DNA of 13,526 nt from Endozoicomonadaceae bacterium (GCA_023146365.1 JAGLCE010000055.1:1-13526); one strand, 5' to 3'. Shown: positions 1 to 6,486, counted from the first letter of the stretch. Notes: generated by a model from the sequence alone, not told the origin. Numbers and translations: made by a program.

Positions 1-75
1 GATTCGAAGCGAATAGTGGTTCAATTCAACAAAGATCAGCATAAAAAATGGCCAAATTAGGCTTTTTCGTAGTAG

Positions 76-198
76 GTTCGTGGTAAGTCCGACAGGCTCC
101 TAGGACTAGATATGCTTCGTAGAGTGTTGAAAAATGGATGTTCAAAAAATTATTAGATAGACTTCCAAACTCTGCTTCAAGTTTTGTCCCGCACATAG
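76..198 (+). pseudogene. 3' end of an IS4-like transposase, degenerate
   Basis: Read in one frame, this stretch gives a C-terminal transposase tail: RGKSDRLLGLDMLRRVLKN, an internal TAG, then QTLLQVLSRT and a stop at 196-198. The same tail, better preserved, occurs at 3211-3549, where it is joined to a clear IS4-type (DDE_Tnp_1) C-terminal region. Further left the frame is closed by two TAG codons at 70-75, so bases 1-75 are either a frameshifted continuation or unrelated. The remnant ends exactly at its stop codon, and the next base starts homology to the 5' end of an array gene. A deletion or recombination event therefore joined the two. It is non-functional. Confidence 0.6.
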
Positions 199-212
199 GA
201 TGAACACGCCAT
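177..212 (-). pseudogene. 5' stub of an array membrane-protein gene (unit 0)
   Basis: The ATG at 210-212 and everything upstream of it (ribosome site, hairpin, leader) match the first intact array gene almost base for base. The reading frame begins M-A-C-S-S like the paralogs' M-A-Y-S-S. Homology stops after about five codons at base 199, where the IS4-like transposase tail begins. The frame then runs into foreign sequence and ends in TGA after 11 residues. The body of this copy has been lost; its leader is intact. Confidence 0.7.
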
Positions 213-236
213 TCTATTATACCTCAGTAATATCAT

Positions 237-257
237 GTAGCAGATCTATTCTACTAC
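237..257 (-). promoter_or_regulatory. Leader hairpin, unit 0
   Basis: An inverted repeat of stems GTAGTAGA and TCTGCTAC (minus strand, one G-U wobble) lies exactly 25 nt upstream of the start codon of the truncated gene. Spacing and sequence match the hairpins of the intact paralogs. Confidence 0.6.
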
Positions 258-627
258 GAATTTTAAATTTCTATTTTTATATAAATTCAAAAATAGTCTT
301 ATCTAGCATAAAGTTAACCAATTCAAACAAATCCTGATAATGATTCCGTACAGATTCATCTTCAAGGATCTTCTAAAAGCTGCTTCTCAGCAAAAAATTA
401 GCTAACACCTATCTAAACGAGTGGTTGATTAACTCTACCACATCAAGATTGCATGACGTTCGGCTCAAAAAATTCCAAATATCTATTATTTGATGTTTGA
501 AAACTTTAAAGATTTTTTATTTTCAGAGCCCAAATTAATTACCTAATCATTAATTGAAGTCTATTTCTGTATAAATAGTTCATCTTTATTGTTTGAAAAA
601 ATGACTGAGACACCATTCGATACTATT

Positions 628-660
628 ATTTTTTATCTATTTTTTATCTATTTTTTATCA
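628..660. repeat. Three tandem copies of an 11-bp unit
   Basis: The unit ATTTTTTATCT is repeated three times, the last copy with one change. The other array units have only one copy at this place, so this is a local slippage expansion. Confidence 0.85.
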
Positions 661-798
661 TTACCTATTGATTATCTGATCTTTCGTGCTTTTGTGTTTT
701 TGAAATGTTGCAAGAGTCTCTACTCTGACCAAGCAAGCAATGAGCAGCAGAAGTAATTGACTACCTAGTCTGAGGCATCGGAATTTTATCACACTCTC
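661..798 (-). pseudogene. Degenerate repeated coding fragment in the leader (copy 1)
   Basis: On the minus strand this reads E-S-V-I-K-F-R-C-L-R-L-G-S-Q-L-L and continues to a stop after K-D-Q-I-I-N-R. Its upstream side is closed by TAA at 799-801 and no start codon is seen. The same frame recurs at 1903-2028 and 5626-5796. Relative to those, this copy lacks four codons (S/F-F-A-K region) in frame. The conserved frame suggests descent from a real gene, but I do not recognise it. Confidence 0.4.
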
Positions 799-929
799 TT
801 ATCAGTAACTGTTTGCATGAAATGCCCCTTCATGAAACGAATAAAATTCGTAACGCGTCGCATCATTAGCCCGCCTCACAGCAACGTTCTCTTTATGTTT
901 TCTTGCTGATCACACAAACATATGTAATC

Positions 930-1033
930 AGTTTAAACTCTGCTAAGTAGTTATATTGCTCAGTAGATTTATCCAAGAAGATAGCAACAAATAAAATATT
1001 GTATTTCTGTTTTTCCCCTAAACAATATCGCCT
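930..1033 (-). repeat. Array 3'-flank repeat, downstream of the first intact gene
   Basis: A sequence with the landmarks CTCAGTAGATTT and ATTTCTGTTTTTCCCC immediately follows the stop codon of the gene at 1034-1492. It matches the 3' flanks of the genes at 3700, 4814 and 5953, showing that the repeated unit extends past the coding region. Confidence 0.7.
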
Positions 1034-1492
1034 TTATGTTTCATTATCCGAAGAATACAGATCATTCAGCGCAAGGCTAATCAATAGCGATGAAACAAAA
1101 GGGACACACAGTACAGGGTACCATTTAAGGTTAAGGGCTACATCACTTTTAGTAATACTTCCATTTGGCATATTCAGAGCACCAAAGCATTCAAGGGTAA
1201 TGATAGGGCCTATTACTGGTACAACAAATATCATTGCTGCTACAGCCCTTTTGATCTTCACTGTCCTTGGCATATTTGGCATATCTTTGTCACTATAGGA
1301 ATGAAAAAGTCCGCTTATCAGCACTACGACCATAGTTGCTGGAAATAATAGTGCACCCGCTCCTATCAAAGCAATCCGAACCGTTACTTTAGCAAAGTAA
1401 GCAATTTTTCCTGGTAGTGTTGTCTCGGATGAAGGTTGATCAGTATCAACACCACTAAAATTGGTAGTTGAATTTATAGATGAATACGCCAT
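1034..1492 (-). CDS. Array membrane protein, paralog 1
   Basis: This encodes 152 residues. I do not recognise the family. The N-terminal 30 residues are Ser/Thr/Asn-rich and hydrophilic. Hydrophobic segments lie at about 38-62, 83-101 and 124-143. Between the first two is the family motif P-R-T-V-K-I-K-R-A (75-83), within the second V-P-V-I-G-P-I (91-97), and in the third V-P-F-V-S-S (130-135). I chose the ATG at 1490-1492, not a site 24 bases further out. It alone has the GAGG ribosome site with the spacing shared by all paralogs, and the paralogs' similarity begins there with M-A-x-S. The protein is probably an integral membrane protein. It is the most diverged of the intact left-hand copies in its C-terminal half, and its segment 99-123 differs wholly from paralogs 3 and 5. 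No signal peptide or catalytic motif is visible. Confidence 0.8.
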   Translation of the reverse strand: MAYSSINSTTNFSGVDTDQPSSETTLPGKIAYFAKVTVRIALIGAGALLFPATMVVVLISGLFHSYSDKDMPNMPRTVKIKRAVAAMIFVVPVIGPIITLECFGALNMPNGSITKSDVALNLKWYPVLCVPFVSSLLISLALNDLYSSDNET

Positions 1493-1516
1493 TCTATTAT
1501 ACCTCAGTAATATCAT

Positions 1517-1537
1517 GTAGCAGATCTATTCTACTAC
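1517..1537 (-). promoter_or_regulatory. Leader hairpin, paralog 1
   Basis: Stems GTAGTAGA and TCTGCTAC in the transcript, with one U-G wobble where paralog 3 has C-G. It ends 25 nt upstream of the start codon and just upstream of the GAGG ribosome site. Confidence 0.65.
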
Positions 1538-1555
1538 GAATTTTAGATATCTATT

Positions 1556-1561
1556 TTTATA
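1556..1561 (-). promoter_or_regulatory. Candidate -10 box, paralog 1
   Basis: TATAAA on the minus strand begins 64 nt upstream of the start codon, the same distance as in paralogs 3, 4 and 5. Transcription from it would start just upstream of the hairpin. The TG of an extended -10 is absent here. No convincing -35 was assigned. Confidence 0.35.
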
Positions 1562-1902
1562 TAAATTCAAAAATAGTCTTGTCTAGCATAAAGTTAACCA
1601 ATTCAAACAAATCCTGATAATGATTCCATACAGATTCATCTTCAAGGATCTTTTAAAAACTGCTGCTCAGCCCCAAAAATCAGCTAACGTCTAAACGAGT
1701 GGCTGACTAACTCTACCACACGCAGACTGCATGACGTTAGGCTCAAAAAATACCAACTGGCTATTATTGGAAATTTTAGAAAGCTTTTAGCGATTAAATT
1801 AATTATTCAATCACTAGTTAGAGTCTATGTTTGTATAAATAGTTCATCTTTATTGTTTGAAAAAATGACTGCGACACCATTCGATACTATTATTTTTTAT
1901 CG

Positions 1903-2028
1903 TTACCTATTGATTAGCTGATCTTTCGTGGTTTTGGCAAAGGAGAAGTGTTTTTGAAATGCTACAAGAATCTCTGCTCTGACCAAGCAAGCACTGAGCA
2001 CCGGAAGTAATTGACTACCTAGTCTCAT
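1903..2028 (-). pseudogene. Degenerate repeated coding fragment in the leader (copy 2)
   Basis: A 41-codon frame opens with ATG at 2026-2028 and reads M-R-L-G-S-Q-L-L-P-V-L-S-A-C-L-V-R, then AFQKHFSFAKTTKDQLINR and stop. Copies 1 and 3 share the frame but continue further upstream, so the ATG may be accidental. It lies upstream of paralog 1 on the same strand. It could be the tail of a gene carried along with each duplication, or a small leader gene; I favour the first. Confidence 0.4.
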
Positions 2029-2126
2029 GCGTTAAACCGCATCTATCATCGTTGGAGCTTAGAGTGGATAGAGTTGCCACATGGCACCTCAATAGTTTTG
2101 TGCAGATTCAGCACATATGAGACAAA

Positions 2127-2279
2127 TCAAACAATTGCGAGAACCAACGGGCAGCCATGCGCTTGATCAAGCTTGTGCCAAAAATGATATAGAGCAACAT
2201 AGCGACCTACACCTGGCAAATCGAGACCTATCTGGATCATAAGATAAAAGGCATCCATGTCAAAAATATAAAGCTTTTT
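2127..2279 (-). pseudogene. Fragment resembling the N-terminus of DinB (DNA polymerase IV)
   Basis: The frame gives H-K-K-L-Y-I-F-D-M-D-A-F-Y (D-M-D-A-F-Y at 2244-2261). This resembles the start of Y-family polymerases, where the first Asp of the D-M-D-x-F-Y/F motif binds the catalytic metal. After Y the similarity fades and the frame ends at 2127 after about 50 residues. The frame is open upstream into the end of the ompW-like gene, with no plausible start of its own. It is either a broken dinB end or a chance match to a short motif; nothing of the palm, finger or little-finger domains follows. Confidence 0.35.
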
Positions 2280-2307
2280 ATGAATAGCACTCCATGAAAT
2301 AGGGCAA

Positions 2308-3036
2308 TTAGAAGCTCCAGCTAGCACCCAGCGTGAAAATAAGAGGGTTTATTTTCAGGTCTAACTCGTCTCGGCCAGCACGCTTAGGAAGATTGTATCC
2401 AAGGTAAGTTGAAAACTGATACGACGCATCCACATTTTCCAAGGGTATATAGGAGATGGACCCTGTTAGCGAAAAAGTCTTACTCAGATTGTAATTGGCA
2501 CCAGCAGTCAGGTATCCTGTTAAAGTATTGTCAATATTAAAATCCTTTATTGCGTGCCCACCTGGATTAAGTATAGAATCCGTGCCTCCATCGTAAAAAT
2601 ATAAATAAGCTAGACCCGCACCAAGAAATGGGTGAAATGTATCAGACAAGTGGATAGTATACTCCCCTCCCAATTGAGCCAATAACATTTTAAACTTTCC
2701 TGCCACACCATAGCTGTCGTCATTTGACGGTGTCACTGAAAGTATATGTTTTGGAGACATAGTCCCATTCATCGGAGTGTAAAGACTACCAATCATAGAA
2801 ACATTATCATTCAAAGGCTTGACCAATGAAAACTTCAGGGATTCCATAGAATCCATCTCTTGGCTAACTTTCGCTCCTCGATTAGGACTACTTCCACTTC
2901 CGTTATCAAAGGCACCTACAGTGCTTTCTGTCTTTAAAAAAGCGCTTTCAAGCCGGAATTCAACATCTTTAGCACAAGCCACTCCCGCGACGACTAATGC
3001 AGAAACAAACCATGATAACTTTCTTATCTGTAACAT
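2308..3036 (-). CDS. OmpW-family outer-membrane beta-barrel protein
   Basis: The product has 242 residues. Residues 1-22 form a signal peptide: basic R-K, a hydrophobic stretch, and A-C-A before Lys23, a signal peptidase I site. The mature part has alternating beta-strand patterns, the family-like block H-P-F-L-G-A-G-L-A-Y-L-Y-F-Y (about 134-147), and ends in L-D-L-K-I-N-P-L-I-F-T-L-G-A-S-W-S-F. The terminal Phe is the usual BAM recognition end. OmpW proteins form small eight-stranded barrels with a hydrophobic channel; the specific cargo here is unknown. Length fits the family (about 200-240 residues). The gene sits inside the tandem array, between a transposase remnant and paralog 1, without operon partners. 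Its ribosome site and start codon are duplicated in tandem (see 3023-3077). A closely related alternative would be another small porin-like barrel. Confidence 0.75.
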   Translation of the reverse strand: MLQIRKLSWFVSALVVAGVACAKDVEFRLESAFLKTESTVGAFDNGSGSSPNRGAKVSQEMDSMESLKFSLVKPLNDNVSMIGSLYTPMNGTMSPKHILSVTPSNDDSYGVAGKFKMLLAQLGGEYTIHLSDTFHPFLGAGLAYLYFYDGGTDSILNPGGHAIKDFNIDNTLTGYLTAGANYNLSKTFSLTGSISYIPLENVDASYQFSTYLGYNLPKRAGRDELDLKINPLIFTLGASWSF

Positions 3037-3077
3037 ATTATTTTACCATCCTTATCAGTAACATATTATTTACCATC
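3023..3077 (-). repeat. Tandem duplication of the ompW ribosome site and start, creating a micro-ORF
   Basis: Bases 3023-3050 and 3051-3077 are two copies of one 28/27-bp unit containing the translation start. On the minus strand the upstream copy opens an 8-codon frame, M-L-L-I-R-M-V-K, from 3064 to a TAA at 3038. That stop falls one base before the ATG of the ompW-like gene at 3036. Ribosomes ending the micro-ORF could reinitiate at the true start. Confidence 0.7.
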
Positions 3078-3210
3078 AACAAAGTCATTATTTTAGTAGA
3101 TATAGCGTTAGATAGTATACCAAAAAAAACAAAAGAAACCTTTAAATTCTAGATACGGGATAAACAATATAAAGGTTAGATCTGGCAAGGCATTCAGAGG
3201 TATAGGCTGA

Positions 3211-3549
3211 TGCTTATACAGAGCAGCCTATGCGGTCTTTTATCCCCACCATCTATTTGGGCGCCTAAAAGTCGTAGATTTGATCTTGAGTCCACTCATC
3301 TGACGAATCCAGATCGCATGGACAAGTTAATGAACCTTCTTGCTTTGGCATTTATTTTCTGCTTGACTACTGGTCATTGACATTATGGTGAAGCGAAACA
3401 GCTACCTTTGAATAAACATTTGCGGCCAGCCAAGTCTCCAGTCAGATCAGAACTAGAGATCATGTTTCGTAGAGTGTTAAAAAATAAATATCCAAAAAAT
3501 GATCAGATAAACTTCCAGATTTTGCTTCAAGTTTTATCCCGTACATAGT
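3211..3549 (+). pseudogene. IS4-family transposase, C-terminal remnant
   Basis: Two frames joined by a frameshift near 3268 give the C-terminal part of a DDE transposase of the IS4 type. The first is L-Y-R-A-A-Y-A ... L-F-G-R-L-K. The second is S-R-R-F-D-L-E-S-T-H-L-T-N-P-D-R, then L-A-L-A-F-I-F-C-L-T-T-G-H, a TGA where Trp is expected (3378), H-Y-G-E-A-K and L-R-P-A-K-S, ending L-L-Q-V-L-S-R-T and TAG at 3547-3549. In this family the stretch before F-G-R-L-K carries the catalytic Glu (Y-R-x-R-W-x-I-E); here it is altered beyond recognition. The DDE Asp residues and the 5' end are missing. It is a dead insertion-sequence fragment inside the array. Confidence 0.75.
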
Positions 3550-3550
3550 C

Positions 3551-3699
3551 CACATACGCTACTTTAGCGCTTAAAAGGCTGTATATTTGATCAGTTAAGA
3601 CATTATTTGATGTAGCCATCATGCTATCCATTAGTTACAGCTCAGTAGATTGGTGCAAGGTGACTACAACAACAAAGAATATTTAATTTCTGTTTTCCC
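3551..3699 (-). repeat. Array 3'-flank repeat, downstream of paralog 3
   Basis: Matches the 3' flank of paralog 4 (TAGCGCTTAAA, GGCTGTAT, TTGATCAG landmarks, then CAGTAGATT and ATTTAATTTCTG next to the stop codon). It abuts the transposase remnant at 3549. Confidence 0.65.
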
Positions 3700-4173
3700 C
3701 TAAACAATAGCACTTTCATCAACATCAAAAAAGTGGTGGATCATATGATCGATAATCAGTATCGTTGAAACAAAAGGGATGCACGCAATAAAATAATCAT
3801 TATCGTATATCTCATCTTTCGGGATAATCTCTTTATCATACATAATCAGTTCATTGAACAATTGACGGATAACGATAGGGCCGATTATTGGCACAGTAAA
3901 CATCATTGCTACTACAGCCCTTTTGATCTTCACTGTCCTTGGAATATCGGTGCCATTATAGGAATGGCAAAGTTCGCTTATCAGCACTACACACATCGTT
4001 ATCGGAAAGGCTATTGCGCCTACGACCAACAAAACAGTCCTAACAGATCGTCTAGCAAAAAATGTATTTCCGCTCGACTTGTCTGTAGCTGTTTTATCAG
4101 ATACAGATGAAAAATGATCACTATTAGCACCATGAAATTTGGTAGCCTGATCATCCATAGATGAAACTGCCAT
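3700..4173 (-). CDS. Array membrane protein, paralog 3
   Basis: This encodes 157 residues of the same unrecognised family. The hydrophilic N-terminus is Ser/Asp/Thr-rich (1-37), followed by F-A-R-R-S-V-R and hydrophobic segments at about 45-67, 86-104 and 126-146. Family motifs are P-R-T-V-K-I-K-R-A (78-86), V-P-I-I-G-P-I-V (94-101) and I-P-F-V-S (132-136). Residues 109-129 (L-I-M-Y-D-K-E-I-I-P-K-D, then D-N-D-Y-F-I) are nearly identical to paralog 5, so these two are recent duplicates or exchange sequence, while their N-termini differ. The start has GAGG 9 nt upstream, within the conserved context. It is followed by its own copy of the 3' flank and then the transposase remnant. Confidence 0.8.
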   Translation of the reverse strand: MAVSSMDDQATKFHGANSDHFSSVSDKTATDKSSGNTFFARRSVRTVLLVVGAIAFPITMCVVLISELCHSYNGTDIPRTVKIKRAVVAMMFTVPIIGPIVIRQLFNELIMYDKEIIPKDEIYDNDYFIACIPFVSTILIIDHMIHHFFDVDESAIV

Positions 4174-4197
4174 TGTATTATACCTCAGTAATATAAT

Positions 4198-4218
4198 GTA
4201 GCAGAACTATTCTGCTAC
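4198..4218 (-). promoter_or_regulatory. Leader hairpin, paralog 3
   Basis: A perfect 9-bp stem, GTAGCAGAA with TTCTGCTAC, encloses a 3-nt loop and ends 25 nt upstream of the start codon. Confidence 0.7.
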
Positions 4219-4236
4219 GGATGTTAAATATCTGTA

Positions 4237-4242
4237 TTTATA
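4237..4242 (-). promoter_or_regulatory. Candidate extended -10 promoter, paralog 3
   Basis: TGATATAAA on the minus strand fits the extended -10 form TGnTATAAT with one mismatch. It begins 64 nt upstream of the start codon, as in paralogs 1, 4 and 5. The predicted start point would put the hairpin near the 5' end of the message. Confidence 0.4.
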
Positions 4243-4683
4243 TCAATTCAAAAATAAAAATAGTTTTATCTAGTATAGATTTAACTAACTCAAACAAACT
4301 CTGATAATTATTCCGTATAGATTAATTTTCAAGGATATTCTAAAAACCGTTTCTCAGCCACAAAAATTAACTAACGCCTAAACGAGCGGTTGACTAACTT
4401 TACCGACACCCAGACTGCATGACGCTCGGATCAAAAAATTTCAAATGGTTATTATTGAAAACTTTAGAGAGCTTTTATCGACTATTGGAGTCTATTTCTG
4501 TATAAATAGTTCATTTTTATTGTTTGAAAAAATGACTGCGACACCATTCGATACTATTATTTTTTATCGTTACCTATTGATTAGCTATATAGCCACGTCA
4601 ATTATACACACCTATATTACATCTCTACATACTCATTGAGTAAAACTGGTAACCACCATACATACCCATACACGCTATCTTTT

Positions 4684-4813
4684 TAGCGCTTAAAGGCTGT
4701 ATTTGATCAGTTTAAACCTGCGATATAGTCATGTTACTCAGTAGATTTGTGCAAGATGACTACAACACAGGGAATATTTAATTTCTGTTTTTCCCTAAGT
4801 ATACACTTTTCTT
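4684..4813 (-). repeat. Array 3'-flank repeat, downstream of paralog 4
   Basis: Strongly similar to 5834-5952, 3551-3699 and, less so, 930-1033. The shared core includes GTTACTCAGTAGATTTGTGC and TTTAATTTCTG. It shows no clear rho-independent terminator. Confidence 0.75.
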
Positions 4814-5272
4814 TCAATCCAAATCTTCTTCTCTTGGAATGCCAAGATTGTAGTCAACCACTTCCCTAGCAATAATGAACGCTGACAAAAGAGGAATGCA
4901 CATTATGAAATAACAGTGCTCAGTATCGTCTAAGCTCGATTCACTAATAAGCATGTGATTATGCAAGACCAGCTCATCGGACCATTTCCAGACAACGATA
5001 GGACCTAGTACTGGCACAGCAAACATCATTGCTGATACAGCCCTTTTGATATTCACTGTCCTTGGTGTATTGGTGTCACCATAGGAAAAACAAAGTTCGC
5101 TGATCAGCGCTGCACCCATCATTATCGGAAAGGCTATTGTGCCTACTCCCAACAAAAAAACCCTAACTGCTCGTTTAGCAAAAGAAATATCTTTGCTCGA
5201 CATGTATGCATCTGGCTCAACATTACCAACACCAGCAGAATTGATAATTGAATCTATAGATAAACTCGCCAT
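4814..5272 (-). CDS. Array membrane protein, paralog 4
   Basis: This encodes 152 residues of the unrecognised array family. A variable N-terminus (1-30) is followed by F-A-K-R-A-V-R (31-37). Hydrophobic segments lie at about 36-60, 78-97 and 119-139. Motifs are P-R-T-V-N-I-K-R-A (70-78; Asn replaces Lys), V-P-V-L-G-P-I-V (86-93) and I-P-L-L-S (126-130; Leu replaces the usual Phe). The tail is acidic (R-E-E-D-L-D). Leader, hairpin and promoter match paralog 3 and the gene follows the same unit layout, so it is likely expressed under the same control. Confidence 0.8.
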   Translation of the reverse strand: MASLSIDSIINSAGVGNVEPDAYMSSKDISFAKRAVRVFLLGVGTIAFPIMMGAALISELCFSYGDTNTPRTVNIKRAVSAMMFAVPVLGPIVVWKWSDELVLHNHMLISESSLDDTEHCYFIMCIPLLSAFIIAREVVDYNLGIPREEDLD

Positions 5273-5296
5273 TGTATTACACCTCAGTAATCTTAT

Positions 5297-5317
5297 GCAG
5301 CAGAACTATTCTGCTAC
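5297..5317 (-). promoter_or_regulatory. Leader hairpin, paralog 4
   Basis: Stems GTAGCAGAA and TTCTGCTGC pair over 9 bp with one U-G wobble and a 3-nt loop, ending 25 nt upstream of the start codon. Confidence 0.7.
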
Positions 5318-5335
5318 GAATTTTAAATATCTATC

Positions 5336-5341
5336 TTTATA
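5336..5341 (-). promoter_or_regulatory. Candidate extended -10 promoter, paralog 4
   Basis: TGATATAAA on the minus strand, beginning 64 nt upstream of the start codon, identical to paralog 3. Confidence 0.4.
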
Positions 5342-5625
5342 TCAATTAAAAAATAAAAATAGTCTTATCTAACATAGAGTTAACTAACTCAAACAAACCC
5401 TGACAACTATTCCGTATAGATTCTTCTGCAAGGATATTCTAACTGAATGACGCTCGGATCAAAAAATTCAAAATACTTATGATTGAAATTTCATAATTTC
5501 ATAAAAGTTTAATTAAGAACCAAACCTATAAGTAAGTTAGTGTCTATTTCTGTATAAATAGTTCATTTTTATTGTTTGAAAAAATAATTGCGGTACCATT
5601 CGATACTATTATGTTATATCGTTAT

Positions 5626-5796
5626 CTATTGATTAGCTGATCTTTCGTGATTTTGGCAAAGAACGAAGTGTTTTTGAAATGCCGTGAGAATCTTTATCCT
5701 GACCAAGCAAGCACTAATCGCTGGAAGCAATTGACTACCTAGTCTGAGGCATCGGAATTTTATCACGCTCTCTGTAAGGTTTTCCAAACGGTTCAT
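5626..5796 (-). pseudogene. Degenerate repeated coding fragment in the leader (copy 3)
   Basis: The longest copy, 56 codons from ATG at 5794-5796: M-N-R-L-E-N-L-T-E-S-V-I-K-F-R-C-L-R-L-G-S-Q-L-L, then S-A-C-L-V-R and A-F-Q-K-H-F, ending out of the ancestral frame in a TAG. Just upstream, another frame reads V-R-V-V-H-A-L-L, which resembles V-T-A-I-H-A-L-T-R-M at 8040-8085. The ancestral gene was therefore longer and this copy is frameshifted. The identity of the ancestor is unknown. Confidence 0.4.
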
Positions 5797-5833
5797 CACG
5801 CCAACAGAGCATGAACTACCCTTACCCCTCTCT

Positions 5834-5952
5834 AAAGGCTGTGTTTTATCAGTTTAAACCTGCGCTATAGTCATGTTACTCAGTAGATTTGTGCAAGATG
5901 ACTACAACACAGAGAATATTTAATTTCTGTTTCTCCCTAAAACAGTAGCGCT
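5834..5952 (-). repeat. Array 3'-flank repeat, downstream of paralog 5
   Basis: Nearly identical to 4690-4813 (downstream of paralog 4), including GTTACTCAGTAGATTTGTGC. It marks the unit boundary. Confidence 0.75.
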
Positions 5953-6423
5953 TTAATCAAAACCAAGAAAGTGGTTGATCATATGATCGTTAATCAGTAG
6001 CGTTGAATAAAAGGGGAGGCACGTTATAAAATAATCATTATCGCCAATATTATCTTTCGGAATAATCTCTTTATCATACATAATCAGTTCATTGGACAAT
6101 GGACGGGTAACGATAGGGCCTATTATTGGCACAGCAAACATCATTGCTACTACAGCCCTTTTGATCCTCACTGACCTCGATTTATCGGTGTCGCCATAGG
6201 AATAACAAAGTTCGCTTATCAGCGCGACGCTCATAGCAACTGGAAATAATATTGTGCCTAGCCCCACTACTCCTAGAAGGATACACCTAATCCCTACAAG
6301 AATACACTTAACAGATCGTTTAGCAAAAGAAACATTTTCGCTCGACGTGTCTGTATCGAATGCAGGCTGGGCATGATTAATACCACCAGAGTTGGTAGCT
6401 GAATTTGTAGCTGAAGACGCCAT
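5953..6423 (-). CDS. Array membrane protein, paralog 5 (with heptad duplication)
   Basis: This encodes 156 residues of the unrecognised array family. The N-terminus (1-32) is rich in Ser, Asn and Thr, followed by F-A-K-R-S-V-K-C (33-40). The first hydrophobic region (about 40-71) is longer than in the paralogs. A 21-bp in-frame tandem duplication gives C-I-L-V-G-I-R and C-I-L-L-G-V-V side by side. The next segments are at about 90-108 and 130-148. Motifs are S-R-S-V-R-I-K-R-A (82-90), V-P-I-I-G-P-I-V (98-105) and L-P-F-Y-S (136-140). I chose ATG 6421-6423, which has the shared GAGG context, over a site 24 bases upstream. Its C-terminal half is almost the same as paralog 3. Confidence 0.8.
   Translation of the reverse strand: MASSATNSATNSGGINHAQPAFDTDTSSENVSFAKRSVKCILVGIRCILLGVVGLGTILFPVAMSVALISELCYSYGDTDKSRSVRIKRAVVAMMFAVPIIGPIVTRPLSNELIMYDKEIIPKDNIGDNDYFITCLPFYSTLLINDHMINHFLGFD
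6271..6311 (-). repeat. 21-bp in-frame tandem duplication inside paralog 5
   Basis: Bases 6271-6290 and 6292-6311 are the same 20 bases with four differences, offset by 21. The repeat lengthens the first hydrophobic segment by seven residues, about two helical turns, and is absent from the other paralogs. Confidence 0.75.
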
Positions 6424-6447
6424 TGTATTACACCTCACTAATATCAT

Positions 6448-6468
6448 ACAGCAGAACTATTCTGCTGT
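6448..6468 (-). promoter_or_regulatory. Leader hairpin, paralog 5
   Basis: Stems ACAGCAGAA and TTCTGCTGT form a perfect 9-bp hairpin with a 3-nt loop, 25 nt upstream of the start. Against paralog 3 both outer pairs have changed on both sides (G-C to A-U, U-A to C-G), a compensatory pattern. Confidence 0.7.
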
Positions 6469-6486
6469 TAAGTTTAAATATCTATT

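Larger units (their letters stand above)
213..798 (-). repeat. Conserved array leader of unit 0 (gene-free)
   Basis: This region carries no intact gene. Bases 199-400 match 1480-1680 almost perfectly (leader of the first intact gene). Bases 555-625 hold the block with CTATTT/AAATAG and the FEKMT-coding antisense strand that recurs in every unit. Bases 661-798 hold a degenerate minus-strand coding fragment described separately. The stretch from about 800 to 930 is unique and shows only a short hairpin (ACGAAT/ATTCGT near 840-853). Confidence 0.75.
1493..2028 (-). repeat. Conserved array leader of paralog 1 (gene-free)
   Basis: From right to left (direction of transcription) this holds the degenerate coding fragment (2028-1903), the shared AT-rich block around 1825-1890, the promoter and the hairpin next to the gene. 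It is close to identical to the unit 0 leader over the 200 bases nearest the gene. No intact gene is seen. Confidence 0.75.
4174..4592 (-). repeat. Conserved array leader of paralog 3 (gene-free)
   Basis: Contains the hairpin, the -10 box and the shared AT-rich block (4488-4592). The degenerate coding fragment seen in other leaders is missing: similarity breaks at about 4587 and the next 90 bases are unique and empty. A 64-codon plus-strand frame crossing this block is antisense to the conserved repeat and is not supported as a gene. Confidence 0.7.
5273..5625 (-). repeat. Conserved array leader of paralog 4 (gene-free)
   Basis: Contains hairpin, -10 box and the shared AT-rich block around 5541-5625. 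Relative to paralog 3 it lacks about 65 bases near 5440. No gene is seen apart from the degenerate fragment to its right. Confidence 0.7.

Noticed and set aside
3862..4110. 82-codon plus-strand frame opposite paralog 3
   Set aside because: It is antisense to a gene whose frame is conserved across the paralogs, and is not maintained in the other units.
4445..4639. 64-codon plus-strand frame containing F-E-K-M-T-A-T-P-F-D-T-I-I-F-Y
   Set aside because: It lies on the strand opposite the array genes, inside the conserved leader block. Equivalent frames in the other units are cut short at different places, and no ribosome site is seen. The conservation is explained by the repeated leader.
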